A DNA stretch of 64,000 bases, from assembly GCF_024498275.1 (NCBI RefSeq), contig NZ_CP101809.1:124001-188000 (forward strand), written 5' to 3'. The notes under the pieces were generated by a model. That model was not told the DNA's origin. It searched no databases and was given only the letters and a program-made list of their open reading frames with translations. Below, piece by piece: positions 43,029 to 53,602 of the stretch. The stretch's first letter is position 1. Each line of letters begins with the position of its first letter. Source of the DNA: Mycoplasmoides fastidiosum (GTDB taxonomy: Bacteria > Bacillota_I > Bacilli_A > Mycoplasmatales > Mycoplasmoidaceae). The translations under genes and the position numbers were made by a program.

Positions 43029-44084
43029 TTAAGAATAATTGACTACTCTTAAATCTTCGATCATATCTTGAACATAATCGTATTTAATAATTGGCAAAAT
43101 AGTAGAAGCAACTAAGAACACGATTGCGGTATTGAAAACTAGCATTGGCAAAGCTAATAAGAAACGCAATATTAATCATTGATTATAAGGAAAAGTAGAA
43201 GTGGTGATATCAAAGATCGGTAATAAGAAAATATCAACACTAATTTGACTAATCAGATTAATGGTTAGTGAGGCAATGAAAATCATGTATCAATTACGTT
43301 CACTGGTATTGTGCCCAACCATATTAACATTGATTTTGCCGTATTTAGCTAAATTAATGAACTTTGGTTGGTTTTTGCGACTGGTCACTTTGTATTTGGA
43401 TAACGGATATAAAACCCAGATCAAAAAAACAATAAAGACACAAGAACCAACCAAAATTCATTTCATCATGTTTTGGGATAAAAAGGTAAAACTAACAATG
43501 CTTTCAATTTGAAAGTTGCTTGTTAGAAATTGGAAGCCAACTAAAGTTAAAGCAATTAAAAAGCCAATTAGACTTGTACAAATAACTGCAAAATTAAAAT
43601 TTTTATTTTGGGAATAAATCATGAAAGTTTTAACTAATCCAGCTAAAAATCCATAACTCATCGCCGCAACAAAATAACCGTAGTGGAAAATTCCTGAAGT
43701 TAAGATAACAGTTAATAAATCGGTTAAAGCACCAATGATTAGACCTAATAAGGGACCAAACAAAATGCCGCCAATTCGAATCAAAATACTTTCAATTGTA
43801 ATTCGGCTACCAACATAAACCCGGAATAAAACTCCTAATGAGTTAGCTGATAAAACTGTTAAAGTAAAAATAATCGCAACCGACATCGAAATGACCATCG
43901 CGATATTGGTAATACCCTTAATTTGAGTTCGAGGAATAATATAATATTGTTTTTTTAAAACAATGCGATACCAAATTTTTTTAATTAGGGAAAGAACAAA
44001 AATTAGTCCAACAAAACCTAAAAAAATTAAAATCGCTTGAGTCGGTCCAATTGGTGGACCACCCGCATCAACGTGATTATTCAT
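43029..44084 (-). CDS. ECF transporter S component (folate/vitamin family)
   Basis: This 351-residue protein has at least eight hydrophobic segments. Residues about 90-145 carry the S-component pattern: ESILIRIGGILFGPLLGLIIGALTDLLTVILTSGIFHYGYFVAAMSYGFLAGLVK, with the small-residue Gly/Asp spacing that marks energy-coupling factor substrate-binding subunits. The protein would bind one vitamin and pair with a shared EcfAA'T module encoded elsewhere. FolT-like folate binding is a guess from residue pattern. A periplasm-facing N-terminal tail is short and Pro/Gly-rich. An upstream leader to about 44200 holds no recognised riboswitch. Longer than typical S components (180-220), with an extra C-terminal membrane half. 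Confidence 0.72.
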
Positions 44085-44202
44085 ATTTGGTGTAATTCTA
44101 CAATCTACATATTTTTAATTTTACAATAATTAAAATATTTTGTGCAAGAAACAGTGGCTTGTTAGAGTTTATCAAACAGATCATTGTTAATCGATGAAAA
44201 AG

Positions 44203-44236
44203 AAAAAACCACCTGTTGTAGTAACAAGTGGTTTTT
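44203..44236 (-). terminator. Terminator of the thioredoxin gene
   Basis: On the minus strand CCACTTGTT pairs with AACAGGTGG (one G-U), closed by A6/T6 outer arms, directly after the thioredoxin stop. Confidence 0.85.
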
Positions 44237-44256
44237 TGATTGCTTCAAATTAAAGA

Positions 44257-44604
44257 TTATTTAACAGCAGAATCGCCAAAAGCTTCTTTAGTTTCAGTTA
44301 AAAAATCTTTAGCTGGACGAAAGCCTAAAAATCGTCGCACTTCTCTTTCATCTTGAAAGAAAACAACAGTTGGTAAACTGTGAACACTGTGTGCTCGAGC
44401 GCTGTCGATTAAAGTATCAACATTAACTTTGATGATTTGAATATCATCTGCTAAAGAATTGCCTTCATAAACACGTTCTAAAGTATCTTTAAACATTGTA
44501 CATGGAGGACATCATGTTGCATAAAAATCGACAATAACACGTTTTTCGCTCGCTAATAAACTTTGAAATTGTTCGTTGGATTCAACTTCAATATATGACT
44601 TCAT
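44257..44604 (-). CDS. trxA: Thioredoxin
   Basis: This 115-residue protein starts at ATG 44604 and includes a TGA-Trp that is part of the active site. The motif is WCPPC in DFYATWCPPCTMFKD; typical thioredoxin has WCGPC, so the Pro-Pro variant resembles thioredoxin-like/TlpA proteins but is acceptable for thioredoxin. The cis-Pro loop is SLPTVVFFQDEREVRRFLGFRP. It reduces protein disulfides using thioredoxin reductase. It follows the unknown 44643 gene and precedes a terminator. Confidence 0.88.
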
Positions 44605-44642
44605 AAAATCACTTTTTCCTTTCTAAAAATTACTAAATTTAA

Positions 44643-45566
44643 TTATTTAGCAATTTTGATTAATTGAGTCTCTTCTAAAAGTGGGTCAATGATAATTTCA
44701 GGAGTATCAATTTCGAATTCTAACTCAATTTGTTTTTTGTTATCTAACAATTTTTTGAATTCTTTTCCGATTTCAGAATTTAAAACTCCGGAGTTGTATA
44801 GGAAAGAAATATCAAATTTAACTTTTAAAACAGGTAAACCCAATTCTAGATCATTTTCTAAATGATTAGCAAATAATCGAGAATTAATGCGGCGATTATA
44901 AGATGAAGACAATAAAATTTCTTTAGCTTGGTGCAAATCAATTCCGTTAATTTCAACAAGATTTTGCGCGTAACGATCAATGTCTAAATTAGGAATATTG
45001 TTATCTTCAAATTCAGACATTTTTCTAGTTGAACTAGAGCTGCTGGTATATTTTGGACTAGAAGCAACATTAGCACTAGTTGCTACTGGTGATTCAGCAT
45101 TTGAAGTTTTTGCAACTTCTTTTCTACGATTTCATCAACGAATCAATCGAGCAAAAAAGCCTAATTTTTCTTCTGTTTGAAGATCAGGAACAACTGATTT
45201 AACAGGTTGAGGTTTATGAGCTTCAGTGCGGGTTTCAATTGGTTGAACCGGAGTTGATACTGCTTTTTCATCAAAGCTTAAAAAATTACCAGTTTTTAAA
45301 TCATAAACTACACTACAAATTCATTCAAAATCATTTAAGATCACCTTATGATTTTTTTCATCATAAGATAAAACCGGATATAAAGTGTTGTCAGATTGTT
45401 CAGTATCATAAATATAATCACATGAACCATCCATTGATTTATTGAAGACAACTAGTTCGTCTCATAAGCTGTAATCAGGTTGTGCTTTAAGTGATTTAAA
45501 ATAGCGGATAATGTATTGAACTAATCATGAATTTTCATCAGGATAGACTGGTTTTTTTGATTCCAT
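44643..45566 (-). CDS. Hypothetical cytoplasmic protein
   Basis: This 307-residue protein was followed codon by codon from ATG 45566 to TAA 44643, with six TGA-Trp codons. The N-terminal third contains WDELVVFNKSMDGSCDYIYD and SYDEKNHKVILNDFEWICSVVYDLKTGNFLSF, a small beta-rich fold. A Pro/Thr-rich linker, then a basic patch (LGFFARLIRWWNRRKE) and a Ser/Ala-rich stretch follow. The last 125 residues are acidic and helical (VEINGIDLHQAKEILLSS). No signal peptide. Not recognised. It ends 39 bases before trxA, likely the same mRNA. Its -10 box is at 45679. Confidence 0.68.
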
Positions 45567-45678
45567 ATTTGTTATATAAAAACCTTGCTTTTTTATTTTT
45601 TAAGAATTCTTAAAATTATTAATTTTTTGTTATCAATACACATTTTTAAAGAATGAATTGATGTATGTATGCGCTTTA

Positions 45679-45684
45679 ATTATA
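45679..45684 (-). promoter_or_regulatory. -10 box of the 45566 gene
   Basis: TATAAT on the minus strand, 113 bases before the ATG at 45566. The remaining gap to the trigger factor stop (45567-45890) holds no gene that I can see. Confidence 0.5.
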
Positions 45685-45890
45685 TATGATTTTTTAGTTA
45701 AAGAATCTAGATAATCAAAACAGCAACAAGAAAAAAATCTCTTTTAATCAGCCGCTAAAATGGATTTTAATCCGAATTGATTCGTTTAGAAAAACAATCG
45801 TGTTTAAAATATAAAAATTATATTTACTTAGAAATTTAAATACAGTAAATTTGGGATTAAAACAGATTTAAAATCGGTGAACCAATTGAT

Positions 45891-47261
45891 TTATTTTGCA
45901 GTTTTAACTGCAGCAGTTTTTTTATTTTTTTGATCTTCAGGTTTTGGTTCTTCATAAACAACATTTTTAGTCAAAAATTGAATGACTTTTTGTTGTAATG
46001 CTAGTTTTTTTAAAGCAGTTTTATCTTCAATGGCACTAGCAAATCGGGGATTTTGTTTAGCTAATTCCTCTTTAGCACTTTCTAAATCAGCATCTTCAAC
46101 AGTGATATTTTCTTTTTTAGCCACAGCATAAGTAAAAGCATAAAGTCTTAAAGCATTTACTGTGTCATAAAAAATGTTTTGTTTCAGTTGTTCTTCACTA
46201 ATGTTAATCATTTTGATGTATTGTTTATAACCACCTAAAGCTTTAAATGTTTCGTTCAACATATCTACTGATTCTTGGAAGAAAGTTTGGAACTCTTTTT
46301 GTACAGTTCGTTGTGGGAAATAACTAAGATCGTGTTCAGGATTAGCAATTAATCAGCGCACAACTGCATCTTTTAAAGCTTTGTTTTTACGTTCGCGTAG
46401 TTCTTTAGATAATTTTTTATTAATTAAACTACGATAACCACTAACTGTTTTATCGGTTAAATAAGGAAATTGACTAACAAATTGATCGTTTAATTCGGGA
46501 ACAGTTTTAGTTTTTACATCGTGAACTTTAATTGCAAACTGCACATCTTGACCTTTTAGTTCTTCTGCATGATATTGTTCAGGGAATTTGACAGTGAAAG
46601 TTTTTTCCTCCTCTTTTTTTAAACCAACTAATTCTTCAGCAAAACCAGGAATAAAATTGGAATTAGCTAAATCTAATTCGTAGTTTTCGGCTTTTGCGTT
46701 AGGAATTAGTTTGCCATTTAAAGAACCTTCAAAATCAAAAACCACAACATCATTAGCAGTAGATGCTGCATCAGTGGAAGATAACATGGTGTGAGCATTT
46801 AATTCTTTTTGAATTTCAGCATCAACATCAGCATCAGTCACTTTAGTTAACTGTACATCAGCTAAATCGGTTGGGATTTTAGAATAATCTCCCATGGTAA
46901 CGGTTGGTAAAGATTCAAAACCAATTTTTACGGTTGCAACATTGGTTTTAGCATCTAAGTTAGTAATTTCATAACTAATTGGTTCACCAATAATTTCTTC
47001 TAAGCGAGCATCTTCATTGGTTTCTAATCAGTTAGAAGCAGCCACAGAAACTTTATTTAAAGTTTTTTCCAACCAAACTTTGCGGTTAACAGATGCTTCG
47101 GCCATTTCTAAAGGAACTTTTCCCTTACGAAAACCAGGAATTTTAACTTCACTAGCTAAAATCCGCATTTGTTTCTTCCCAACTTCTTCAAAAATTTCTG
47201 GTTCGGTTTCCACAGTTACAAAAGTGGTGTTTTTATCAGTGGTGAAATTTAAAATTTTCAT
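45891..47261 (-). CDS. tig: Trigger factor, ribosome-associated chaperone
   Basis: This 456-residue protein has TGA-Trp codons. Trigger factor docks near the ribosomal exit tunnel and folds nascent chains. The ribosome-binding loop is PGFRKGKVP (near residue 44). The FKBP-like PPIase domain holds DVVVFDFEGSLNGK and NFIPGFAEELVGLKKEEEKTFTVKFPE. The helical substrate-binding domain follows, and the tail is Lys/Ala-rich (PEDQKNKKTAAVKTAK). Length and domains are normal. It is transcribed in the same direction as S21 and S20 upstream. Confidence 0.96.
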
Positions 47262-47363
47262 TTCTATCTTTAATAATTTAATTTTTTGTAATTTTTAAAT
47301 TGGAAATAACTCATTTACTTTAATAAATGTCAAGTCGTATACCAATTAATGAAGTTTGTGAAA

Positions 47364-47534
47364 TTAATATTTTCGTCTTCGTTTTGCGGCTGCTTTAGAT
47401 TTTTCACGCGCTTTTAGACCGGGACGTAAATAAAAATCATATTTCTTTTTAGTCCGACGAATTTCACTAGAAACACGTTTAAACTCTTTTAGAGCTTGTT
47501 CGATTTCGTTGTTAACTACTTTAATTTTTGCCAT
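47364..47534 (-). CDS. rpsU: 30S ribosomal protein S21
   Basis: This 56-residue protein binds near the platform of the small subunit. The start is set at ATG 47534, because GGAGGTGA lies 8 bases before it; an in-frame GTG 12 bases earlier would fall inside that ribosome site. The sequence KIKVVNNEIEQALKEFKRVSSEIRRTKKKYDFYLRPGLKAREKSKAAAKRRRKY is typical, with a basic tail. Confidence 0.95.
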   Translation of the reverse strand: MAKIKVVNNEIEQALKEFKRVSSEIRRTKKKYDFYLRPGLKAREKSKAAAKRRRKY

Positions 47535-47632
47535 TGATTTACTCACCTCCCGTTCTTATTAAAATTGAGTGATCAATTCTGCATTAGAAAAAGATCATGC
47601 ATCTGCCTAATATTAATTTTGCAAAATCAGAA

Positions 47633-47896
47633 TTATTGATTGTTATTCTGAGGAGAATTCATTTTATTAACGTGTTTTGCTAAACGAGATTTCAAACGAT
47701 TAGCAGTAGATTTTTTGATTAAACCTTTGCTAGCTTTGCTATCTAAAGCTTTAAAAGCTAAATTAACTTTGTCAGAATTACCGGTTGCTTTAGCTTCTTT
47801 AATGCGATTACGTAAATATGATTTTTCAGCTTTGTGAACAGTTCGAGCTGCACGGGCACGTTCAGCACTTTTTGCATTTGACTTAATATTTGCCAT
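47633..47896 (-). CDS. rpsT: 30S ribosomal protein S20
   Basis: This 87-residue protein binds 16S rRNA early in assembly. It is Lys/Arg/Ala-rich and helical, with the start MANIKSNAKSAERARAARTVHKAEKSYLRNRIKEA and the conserved KGLIKKSTANRLKSRLAKHVN. It is the first gene of a likely S20-S21 transcript, with a hairpin in its leader. AAAGGACC lies before the ATG. Confidence 0.96.
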   Translation of the reverse strand: MANIKSNAKSAERARAARTVHKAEKSYLRNRIKEAKATGNSDKVNLAFKALDSKASKGLIKKSTANRLKSRLAKHVNKMNSPQNNNQ

Positions 47897-47970
47897 GATC
47901 TAGGTCCTTTCATTTTTCTAAATTTTTGTTTTTTTACGGTTAAAATTAACTATTAGTACAGTTCTAAAAA

Positions 47971-47988
47971 TTACTCGCGCACGAGTAA
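47971..47988 (-). promoter_or_regulatory. Hairpin in the S20 leader, possible attenuator
   Basis: Perfect 7-bp arms TTACTCG / CGAGTAA enclose a 4-base loop, followed on the minus strand by ATTTTTAG. It sits between the -10 boxes (48002-48012) and the S20 ATG (47896), so it could act as a weak terminator or binding site. Inference from position and shape only. Confidence 0.5.
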
Positions 47989-48001
47989 AATTAACTAATT
48001 A

Positions 48002-48012
48002 ATTATATTATA
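48002..48012 (-). promoter_or_regulatory. Overlapping -10 boxes of the S20-S21 operon
   Basis: Two overlapping TATAAT hexamers on the minus strand (48002-48007 and 48007-48012) lie about 110 bases before the S20 ATG. Confidence 0.5.
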
Positions 48013-48146
48013 GAATACTAATTAAATAACGAAATTAATCAGGATTAATTATCTGGATTATAACCTATTATTGAAGATATTCAATTAGGTGTATCATTTA
48101 ATTAAATAATTTGGAACTGGGAAAATATTAGGATTTTTAAAAATTC

Positions 48147-49091
48147 ATGAATCAAATTATCATTATTGTTGTCATTGTCGCTGCAGTTTTGATTTTCTTC
48201 TTTGTGAAAAAGGGAAAAGGCAATAAAAGCAAAGACTTAAATAGTTCAAATACTGGTCAAGGCGAAAAGCGGGACGAAGTTTGACGAACAATTAAAGAAT
48301 TTTTAAAACAAAAAGAGCAAAAAGGTTTGGAAGTTGTTTCCACCTATTCAATCCAACGACCTCGTCAACGGGATTTACATAAACGTTTAAAACAAGCATT
48401 AATTTTCGATGCTAAACAAAAAGCTAAACAAACCAAAACAAAGTATCAAGCTCCAGTTATTCCTGAAAAATTTGAATTAGAAGCTTATTTCGAAAATTTA
48501 GCAATTGAAACGTTTGAAAAAAGTAAATTTCAGCGTGAAGAATTTAGCACTTCTTCTGAAAATGAAAAATTAGAACCAATTCTTTTTAATAAGTCACACC
48601 GTCCAGTGGTTGTAAAAAACCAAACAAAAAAAACTAAAGCATCGAGTGTAAAATTGTTGGTTCAAAAAATTAGTAACAAAGTTTTCAAAAAAGAAACTGA
48701 TCCAAATGATCCGTTCAACTCCACTCGAGAACGTTATGTACTGATTTTTCGAACCCGTAATCCCCGAACTCGCGAATTATTAGAGCCTCAAGCAATTGAA
48801 GTGGAAATTCTGAAAAATGCAATTGATAAGCGCAATACCAGTCGCAAAATCATCATCAATAAAGAATTGGACATGGAAAAAGAAATGGCATGAATCAAAC
48901 CAATTAAACACCTTGATGATAACAAAGCTTTAGAAGAGCAAAAACGCGCGGAAAAAGCTGCTCAGAAACATGCCATTTATCTGGAGAAAAAGCGCAATGA
49001 ACAATTGTGATACCAAAAAGGCCCAGCTAAAGTGATTATTAAAAAGTTTGAAGCATTAAAAATTAAAATGGGTTCTAAAGTGAAAAAATAG
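48147..49091 (+). CDS. Membrane-anchored basic protein of unknown function
   Basis: This 314-residue protein starts at ATG 48147 with an uncleaved anchor: MNQIIIIVVIVAAVLIFFFV then KKGKGNKSK, with no lipobox. The rest is highly basic and predicted cytoplasmic, with RDLHKRLKQALIFDAKQKAK and a beta-like segment RERYVLIFRTRNPRTRELLEPQAIEVEIL. The C-terminus is a long Lys/Glu helix. TGA-Trp codons occur near both ends. The basic body on the inner face suggests nucleic acid or ribosome binding. It ends 3 bases before the convergent recU. Function unknown. Confidence 0.72.
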
Positions 49092-49093
49092 TT

Positions 49094-49588
49094 TTATTTT
49101 TTATTTAAAAAATCTAACCATTTAATGATGCCAGGAAAATGAATTTGCATTTCTCTGGCATTTTTTTGACACCATTCTAGACTAATTTTTTTAATTTGTT
49201 CTTGTTTGAGTTTTTCAATTGCTGCAAAAGGAATGAAATAAATTTTTTCAGCACATAAAAAATTTAAAATTAAAAAAGTGATCCCACCAAATTTTTCAAT
49301 GCGTTGCATTTGGTAAAATTGATGTTTCTTTAATTGAGTTAACATAAAATCAGGTTGCTGGGTTTCTTTTACTTCAAATTCAATATACTGACCTTGATAA
49401 AGTCCATAATAATCTAATCCGGCTTTAAGAATTTGTCCATAAATCCGTCGGTTAGATTTATCAATTTTATTAAGTTTTAAAGGAACATGATTTTTCTTGA
49501 AAAAGGCAATATTTTGCATGTAATACCAATCAATCGTATTATTAACTAAAGTTTCAGTAAACATGCCTCGGTTTTGATAAAACTGCAT
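49094..49588 (-). CDS. recU: Holliday junction resolvase RecU
   Basis: This 164-residue enzyme cuts four-way DNA junctions made in recombination and repair, with RuvAB. The start is ATG 49588, 6 bases after GGAGG. Features are NRGMFTETLVNNTIDWYY, the catalytic-type block AGLDYYGLYQGQYIEFEVKET (D-x..E-x-K metal site), then HQFYQMQRIEKFGGITFLIL. These match the family in order. It is slightly shorter than Bacillus RecU (about 200). Confidence 0.92.
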   Translation of the reverse strand: MQFYQNRGMFTETLVNNTIDWYYMQNIAFFKKNHVPLKLNKIDKSNRRIYGQILKAGLDYYGLYQGQYIEFEVKETQQPDFMLTQLKKHQFYQMQRIEKFGGITFLILNFLCAEKIYFIPFAAIEKLKQEQIKKISLEWCQKNAREMQIHFPGIIKWLDFLNKK

Positions 49589-49741
49589 CACTCACCTCCT
49601 GTAGTTATTTATTATTGATTTTTCATTAAAAAGGTGAATTAATTATTTGTTATTTAATTGGATTTTAGGCATTAATGGGTTATTTAGTTAATTGATTTTA
49701 ATCATTTCACTAAAAATTAATCAATTTTGCCAGTTTTCTTG

Positions 49742-49747
49742 TATAAT
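49742..49747 (+). promoter_or_regulatory. -10 box of the nusA-infB operon
   Basis: TATAAT is preceded by TTG, consistent with an extended -10. Transcription would start near 49754 and place the nusA ATG (49864) after a 110-base leader. Confidence 0.6.
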
Positions 49748-49774
49748 TACTAGTGAAATTCGTACAAAAAAATT

Positions 49775-49805
49775 AAGGAGCAAGATTTCAAAAATCTTGC
49801 TCCTT
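49775..49805 (+). promoter_or_regulatory. Perfect 14-bp hairpin in the nusA leader
   Basis: Arms AAGGAGCAAGATTT (49775-49788) and AAATCTTGCTCCTT (49792-49805) with a 3-base loop. It begins about 20 bases after the predicted transcript start. No clean U tract follows (CTTGTATG), so it is not a textbook terminator; attenuation, processing or autoregulation by NusA is possible. Confidence 0.6.
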
Positions 49806-49863
49806 CTTGTATGATTAGAAGATTTTAGATCGTTTTTAATTATTCAGAAGAACCATTTATTCG

Positions 49864-51222
49864 ATGAATCCAACTAAAACCAATTCATTAATTACATATA
49901 TTGAAGAAGTTGCCCAAAAAAATAATTTAGAAATTGAAAAAGTGGCACATATTTTAGCTGATTCTTTTAAAAAAGTTTATTTAAAAGAATTTTCTAGTAA
50001 CCAAATTCAGGTTGAAATTAATTTGCAAAGCGGGCAAATTAATATGTGACGCTATGTTAAAGTCGTAACTGATGATTTCTTTTATAATGACGGTGACGAA
50101 GATGATGAAACATTAATTCCATTATCTAAAGCTCAAGCTTTAGCAAAAAAGAAAAAAACCAAAATCCAACTGAATGACTTCATTCGGGAACGCATTGATT
50201 TAGAAAGTTTTGACAAAAAATTTGTGCGCTCCATTTTAAGCATTTTTAACCAACTGATTGTTGAAACAGTGAATAAAAATGTTTGTGAAAAATGGATTAA
50301 ATACAAAGGTCAAGTGATGTGAGGTCGGGTTGAAAAATTAGATGAAATCAATAACAAAGATTTCAAAGGCGCAGTGATTTTATTAGAAAATCCCGAAGGC
50401 GAATCAACTCAAGCTTATATTACTCGTTATGACATGATCCAAACGTCTGATCGTTCAGGTAACCGGATTGTGGAAAATTTAAATCCGGGCAGTACTTATT
50501 TGTTTTACATTAAAGATGTGCATGAGTTTTCTTCTGGTTGACCCGTGAATTTAACCCGAACTAGTCCTGAGATTGTTAAATATTTAATGGCTCAAAATAT
50601 TTCAGAAATCAGTGAAGGCATTGTTGAAATTCGTGGCATTGCCCGATTAGCAGGAATTAAAACCAAAATTGCGGTTTATTCTAATGATGAAGTGATTGAT
50701 CCAGTTGGTTCTTGTATTGGTCCTAACGGCCGTAAAATCAAAACCATTTCCAACCAGTTACTGAATGAAAAAATTGATATTCTGGAATGAAATGCTGATC
50801 CAATTAAATTAATTGTTCAAGCAGTTACTCCCGGAAAAATTTTGGGTTATCAAATTTTAGATGAAAAAGAAATCATCTTAATTACTGATGAAGAAAATTA
50901 TTTAGTGGTAATTGGGAAAAAGGGCGCTAATATTAAATTAGTTTCCATTTTAACTGGTTGAAATATTGAAGTAAAAACAGTTGCTGCAGCCCGTGAAGAA
51001 AAAATCAATTATCAAACAATTGATAACACAACTTATGAGCGGGGCAATATTTCTGATCGAATCTTCCAAAAACACCATGTAAGTTATCAGGATTTCATTG
51101 AAGAATTAAATGATGCTGAAACCACCGAAACCAAGCGAACCAAACCCCGCAAGCAACGTCACGATTATTACGAAGAAGATGCAGAAGAAGACGATTATTT
51201 TGATGCAGAAGATCTTGAATAA
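49864..51222 (+). CDS. nusA: Transcription termination/antitermination factor NusA
   Basis: This 452-residue protein is open with several TGA-Trp codons. NusA binds RNA polymerase and modulates pausing and termination. The N-terminal polymerase-binding domain starts NSLITYIEEVAQKNNLEIEKVAHILADSFKKVY and is interrupted by an acidic insert. The S1 domain holds VMWGRVEKLD. Two KH domains are marked by SCIGPNGRKIKTI and VVIGKKGANIKLV. An acidic tail ends EEDAEEDDYFDAEDLE. RimP, which often precedes nusA, is absent. infB follows 33 bases on. Confidence 0.95.
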
Positions 51223-51255
51223 ACTTAAAAATTAATTACATCCAGGAGGCCAGAT

Positions 51256-53232
51256 ATGAACCAGAAAAAACCAGGAACCAAACCTAGTCGTTCTAGTGCT
51301 AAGCCTAATAATAAGAAAGCATCCACTCGACCCCATGGTGCCAAACCCACTAATTCCCGGTTTGTTGGTAGAAAAAAACCCGATCAACGAACCCAAATTG
51401 ATGTGAAAAAGTCCTTTGAAGCACCCCAAGTTGGATTAAAAAATAATGTTTTTATTTTTACTTCAGCGCTTTCAGTGAATGAATTTGCATCTAAAATTGG
51501 CAAACATCCAGCTGAAGTTGTTAAGTTTTTGTTCTTAAAAGGAATTATTGTAACGGTTAACTCCATTCTAACTGAAGAGCAGATTGGTGAACTTTGTCTA
51601 GAATTTGGCTATGATTTCGAAAAACGTGATGCAGAACTTAGCGAAGAAAGTTTGTTGAATAGTTTAGCCTTTGATGATGATCCAGCTGATTTAGTACCGC
51701 GGCCTCCAGTGGTAACTATTATGGGTCATGTCGATCATGGGAAAACCAGCTTATTAGATCAAATTCGACAAACTAATGTAACTGAAAGTGAACATGCTGG
51801 AATTACCCAACACATTGGTTCATACCAAGTAACTAAAAACGGCAAAAAAATTACCTTCTTAGATACTCCAGGTCATGAAGCCTTTACAAAAATGCGGGCT
51901 CGTGGGGCTAGTGTAACTGATATTGTTGTTTTAGTTGTTGCAGCAGATGATGGGGTAAAACCTCAAACCATTGAAGCCTTAGACCACGCTCGGGATGCGG
52001 GAGTGCGTATTATTGTGTTTATTAACAAAATGGATGTGCCAGGGGCAAATCCGGATTTAGTCCGATCTCAATTATATGATCAGAAACTAGTGGTTGAAGA
52101 ATTGGGCGGTGATGTGCCGTGTGTGGCTGGTTCAGTAAAACAAAACCAGGGAATTGCAGAATTGTTAGAACTAATTCTGTTTGTAGCTGAACTAGCAGAT
52201 CTGAAAGCTAATCCCAAACGTTTGGCCCACGGAACAATTATTGAATCTCGTTTAGATAAGGGTTATGGCCCGATTGCCACTTTTTTAGTACAAAACGGAA
52301 CCTTATTGAAGGGTGATTTTTTAACCCTAAATTCCACCACTGGTAAAGTTCGGATCATGCATAATGATCAGTTAAAAGTGATTGAAGCAGCGGGACCATC
52401 CACTCCAGTAAAAGTGGCTGGATTATTAGATATTCCCCAAGCTGGGGATAAATTCTTTGCCTTAAAAGATGAAAAAAGTGCCAAAATTGTTTACCAAAAA
52501 ATTTCAGAAAAGAAATGGAAAGAACGCATTTTTAACTTATTAAACACCCAAACAGTAACAGCAGATGGTCATAAACGAGTTAACATCATTGTTAAAACTG
52601 ATGTGCATGGAAGTTTAGAAGCAATTAAGAGTTCATTGGATAAACTGAATGTTGACAAAATTAATTTAAACATTGTGAGTTCAAACACGGGTTCAATTAA
52701 TGAGTCGGATTTACAATTAGCTAAAATTTCTGGTTCTACGATTTTTTCTTTTAATGTTAAACCAACTAAAATCATCCGCACAATGGCTGAATCAGAAAAA
52801 ATTATGATTCGGTTCCATAACGTAATCTACACTTTAATTGATGAAGTACAACAATTAATGTTAGGATCTTTAGACCCAGTCGAGATTGAAACGGTTTTAG
52901 GTGAAGCAGTGGTTCGTCAATTATGACGACACTCTGATGTGGGAGTGATTGCGGGTTGTCATGTGACTGCTGGGAAAATTACTCGGAATGCTAAAGTGCG
53001 GGTTTTACGGGATGGGATTGTCATTTACACTTCCCGAATTGCTTCTTTAAAACATGGCAAAAAGGATGAGAAGGAAATTTTAATCAATAATGATTGCGGA
53101 ATTATCATTGAAAAATTCCAAGACATTAAAGAAAACGATGTTCTTGAAGCCTTTGAAACTAAATTTGAAGCCCAACATGAAGGTTTAGTTGTCGAAGAAA
53201 AAACTAGCAAAAATAAAGCCAAAAAGAGTTAG
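51256..53232 (+). CDS. infB: Translation initiation factor IF-2
   Basis: This 658-residue GTPase brings initiator tRNA to the ribosome. AGGAGG lies 8 bases before the ATG. The N-terminal region is short and basic (MNQKKPGTKPSRSSAKPNNKK...), followed by a conserved N-domain (FASKIGKHPAEVVKFLFLKGI). G motifs: GHVDHGKT (about 157-164), ITQHIGSY, DTPGHEAF, NKMD. Domains II-IV follow and the end is the beta-barrel with GLVVEEKTSKNKAKKS. One TGA-Trp lies at 52924. rbfA begins 5 bases after its stop. Confidence 0.98.
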
Positions 53233-53237
53233 CAAGC

Positions 53238-53594
53238 ATGAAAGAAACTCGTATTCAAATCCGACGTCTAGAAAAGACAATTTTTCGTATTTTGAACGAA
53301 ACTTTAGTTAGTGAGCTTGATGATAGTTTTTTTATGACCATTGCTTTTACTGCGGTAAAATTAAGCAATGATAAAAGTTGGTTGACGGTTTATGTTGATC
53401 ACTTAGATCCTGAAAACGCTTCTAATGCAATTGCTAAATTAGATGCTGTTAAAGGTTTATTTCGCAATAAACTCGCACAAGAGTTAACGATTTATCGGAT
53501 TCCCCAAATCAAATTTGTTTTTGATGAAGTGATTGAACACGCCAATAAAATTGAAGCGTTAATCAATGAATCACTCAAAAAAATTAAGGATTAA
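53238..53594 (+). CDS. rbfA: Ribosome-binding factor A
   Basis: This 118-residue KH-fold protein helps mature the 30S subunit. The pattern MKETRIQIRRLEKTIFRILNETLVSEL, TAVKLSNDKSWLTVYVDHL, and LRxx-like AQELTIYRIPQIKFVFDEVIEHANKIEALINE matches RbfA from end to end. It starts 5 bases after infB and ends 8 bases before the next gene, clearly one operon. Confidence 0.94.
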   Translation: MKETRIQIRRLEKTIFRILNETLVSELDDSFFMTIAFTAVKLSNDKSWLTVYVDHLDPENASNAIAKLDAVKGLFRNKLAQELTIYRIPQIKFVFDEVIEHANKIEALINESLKKIKD

Positions 53595-53602
53595 AATTCA
53601 CG

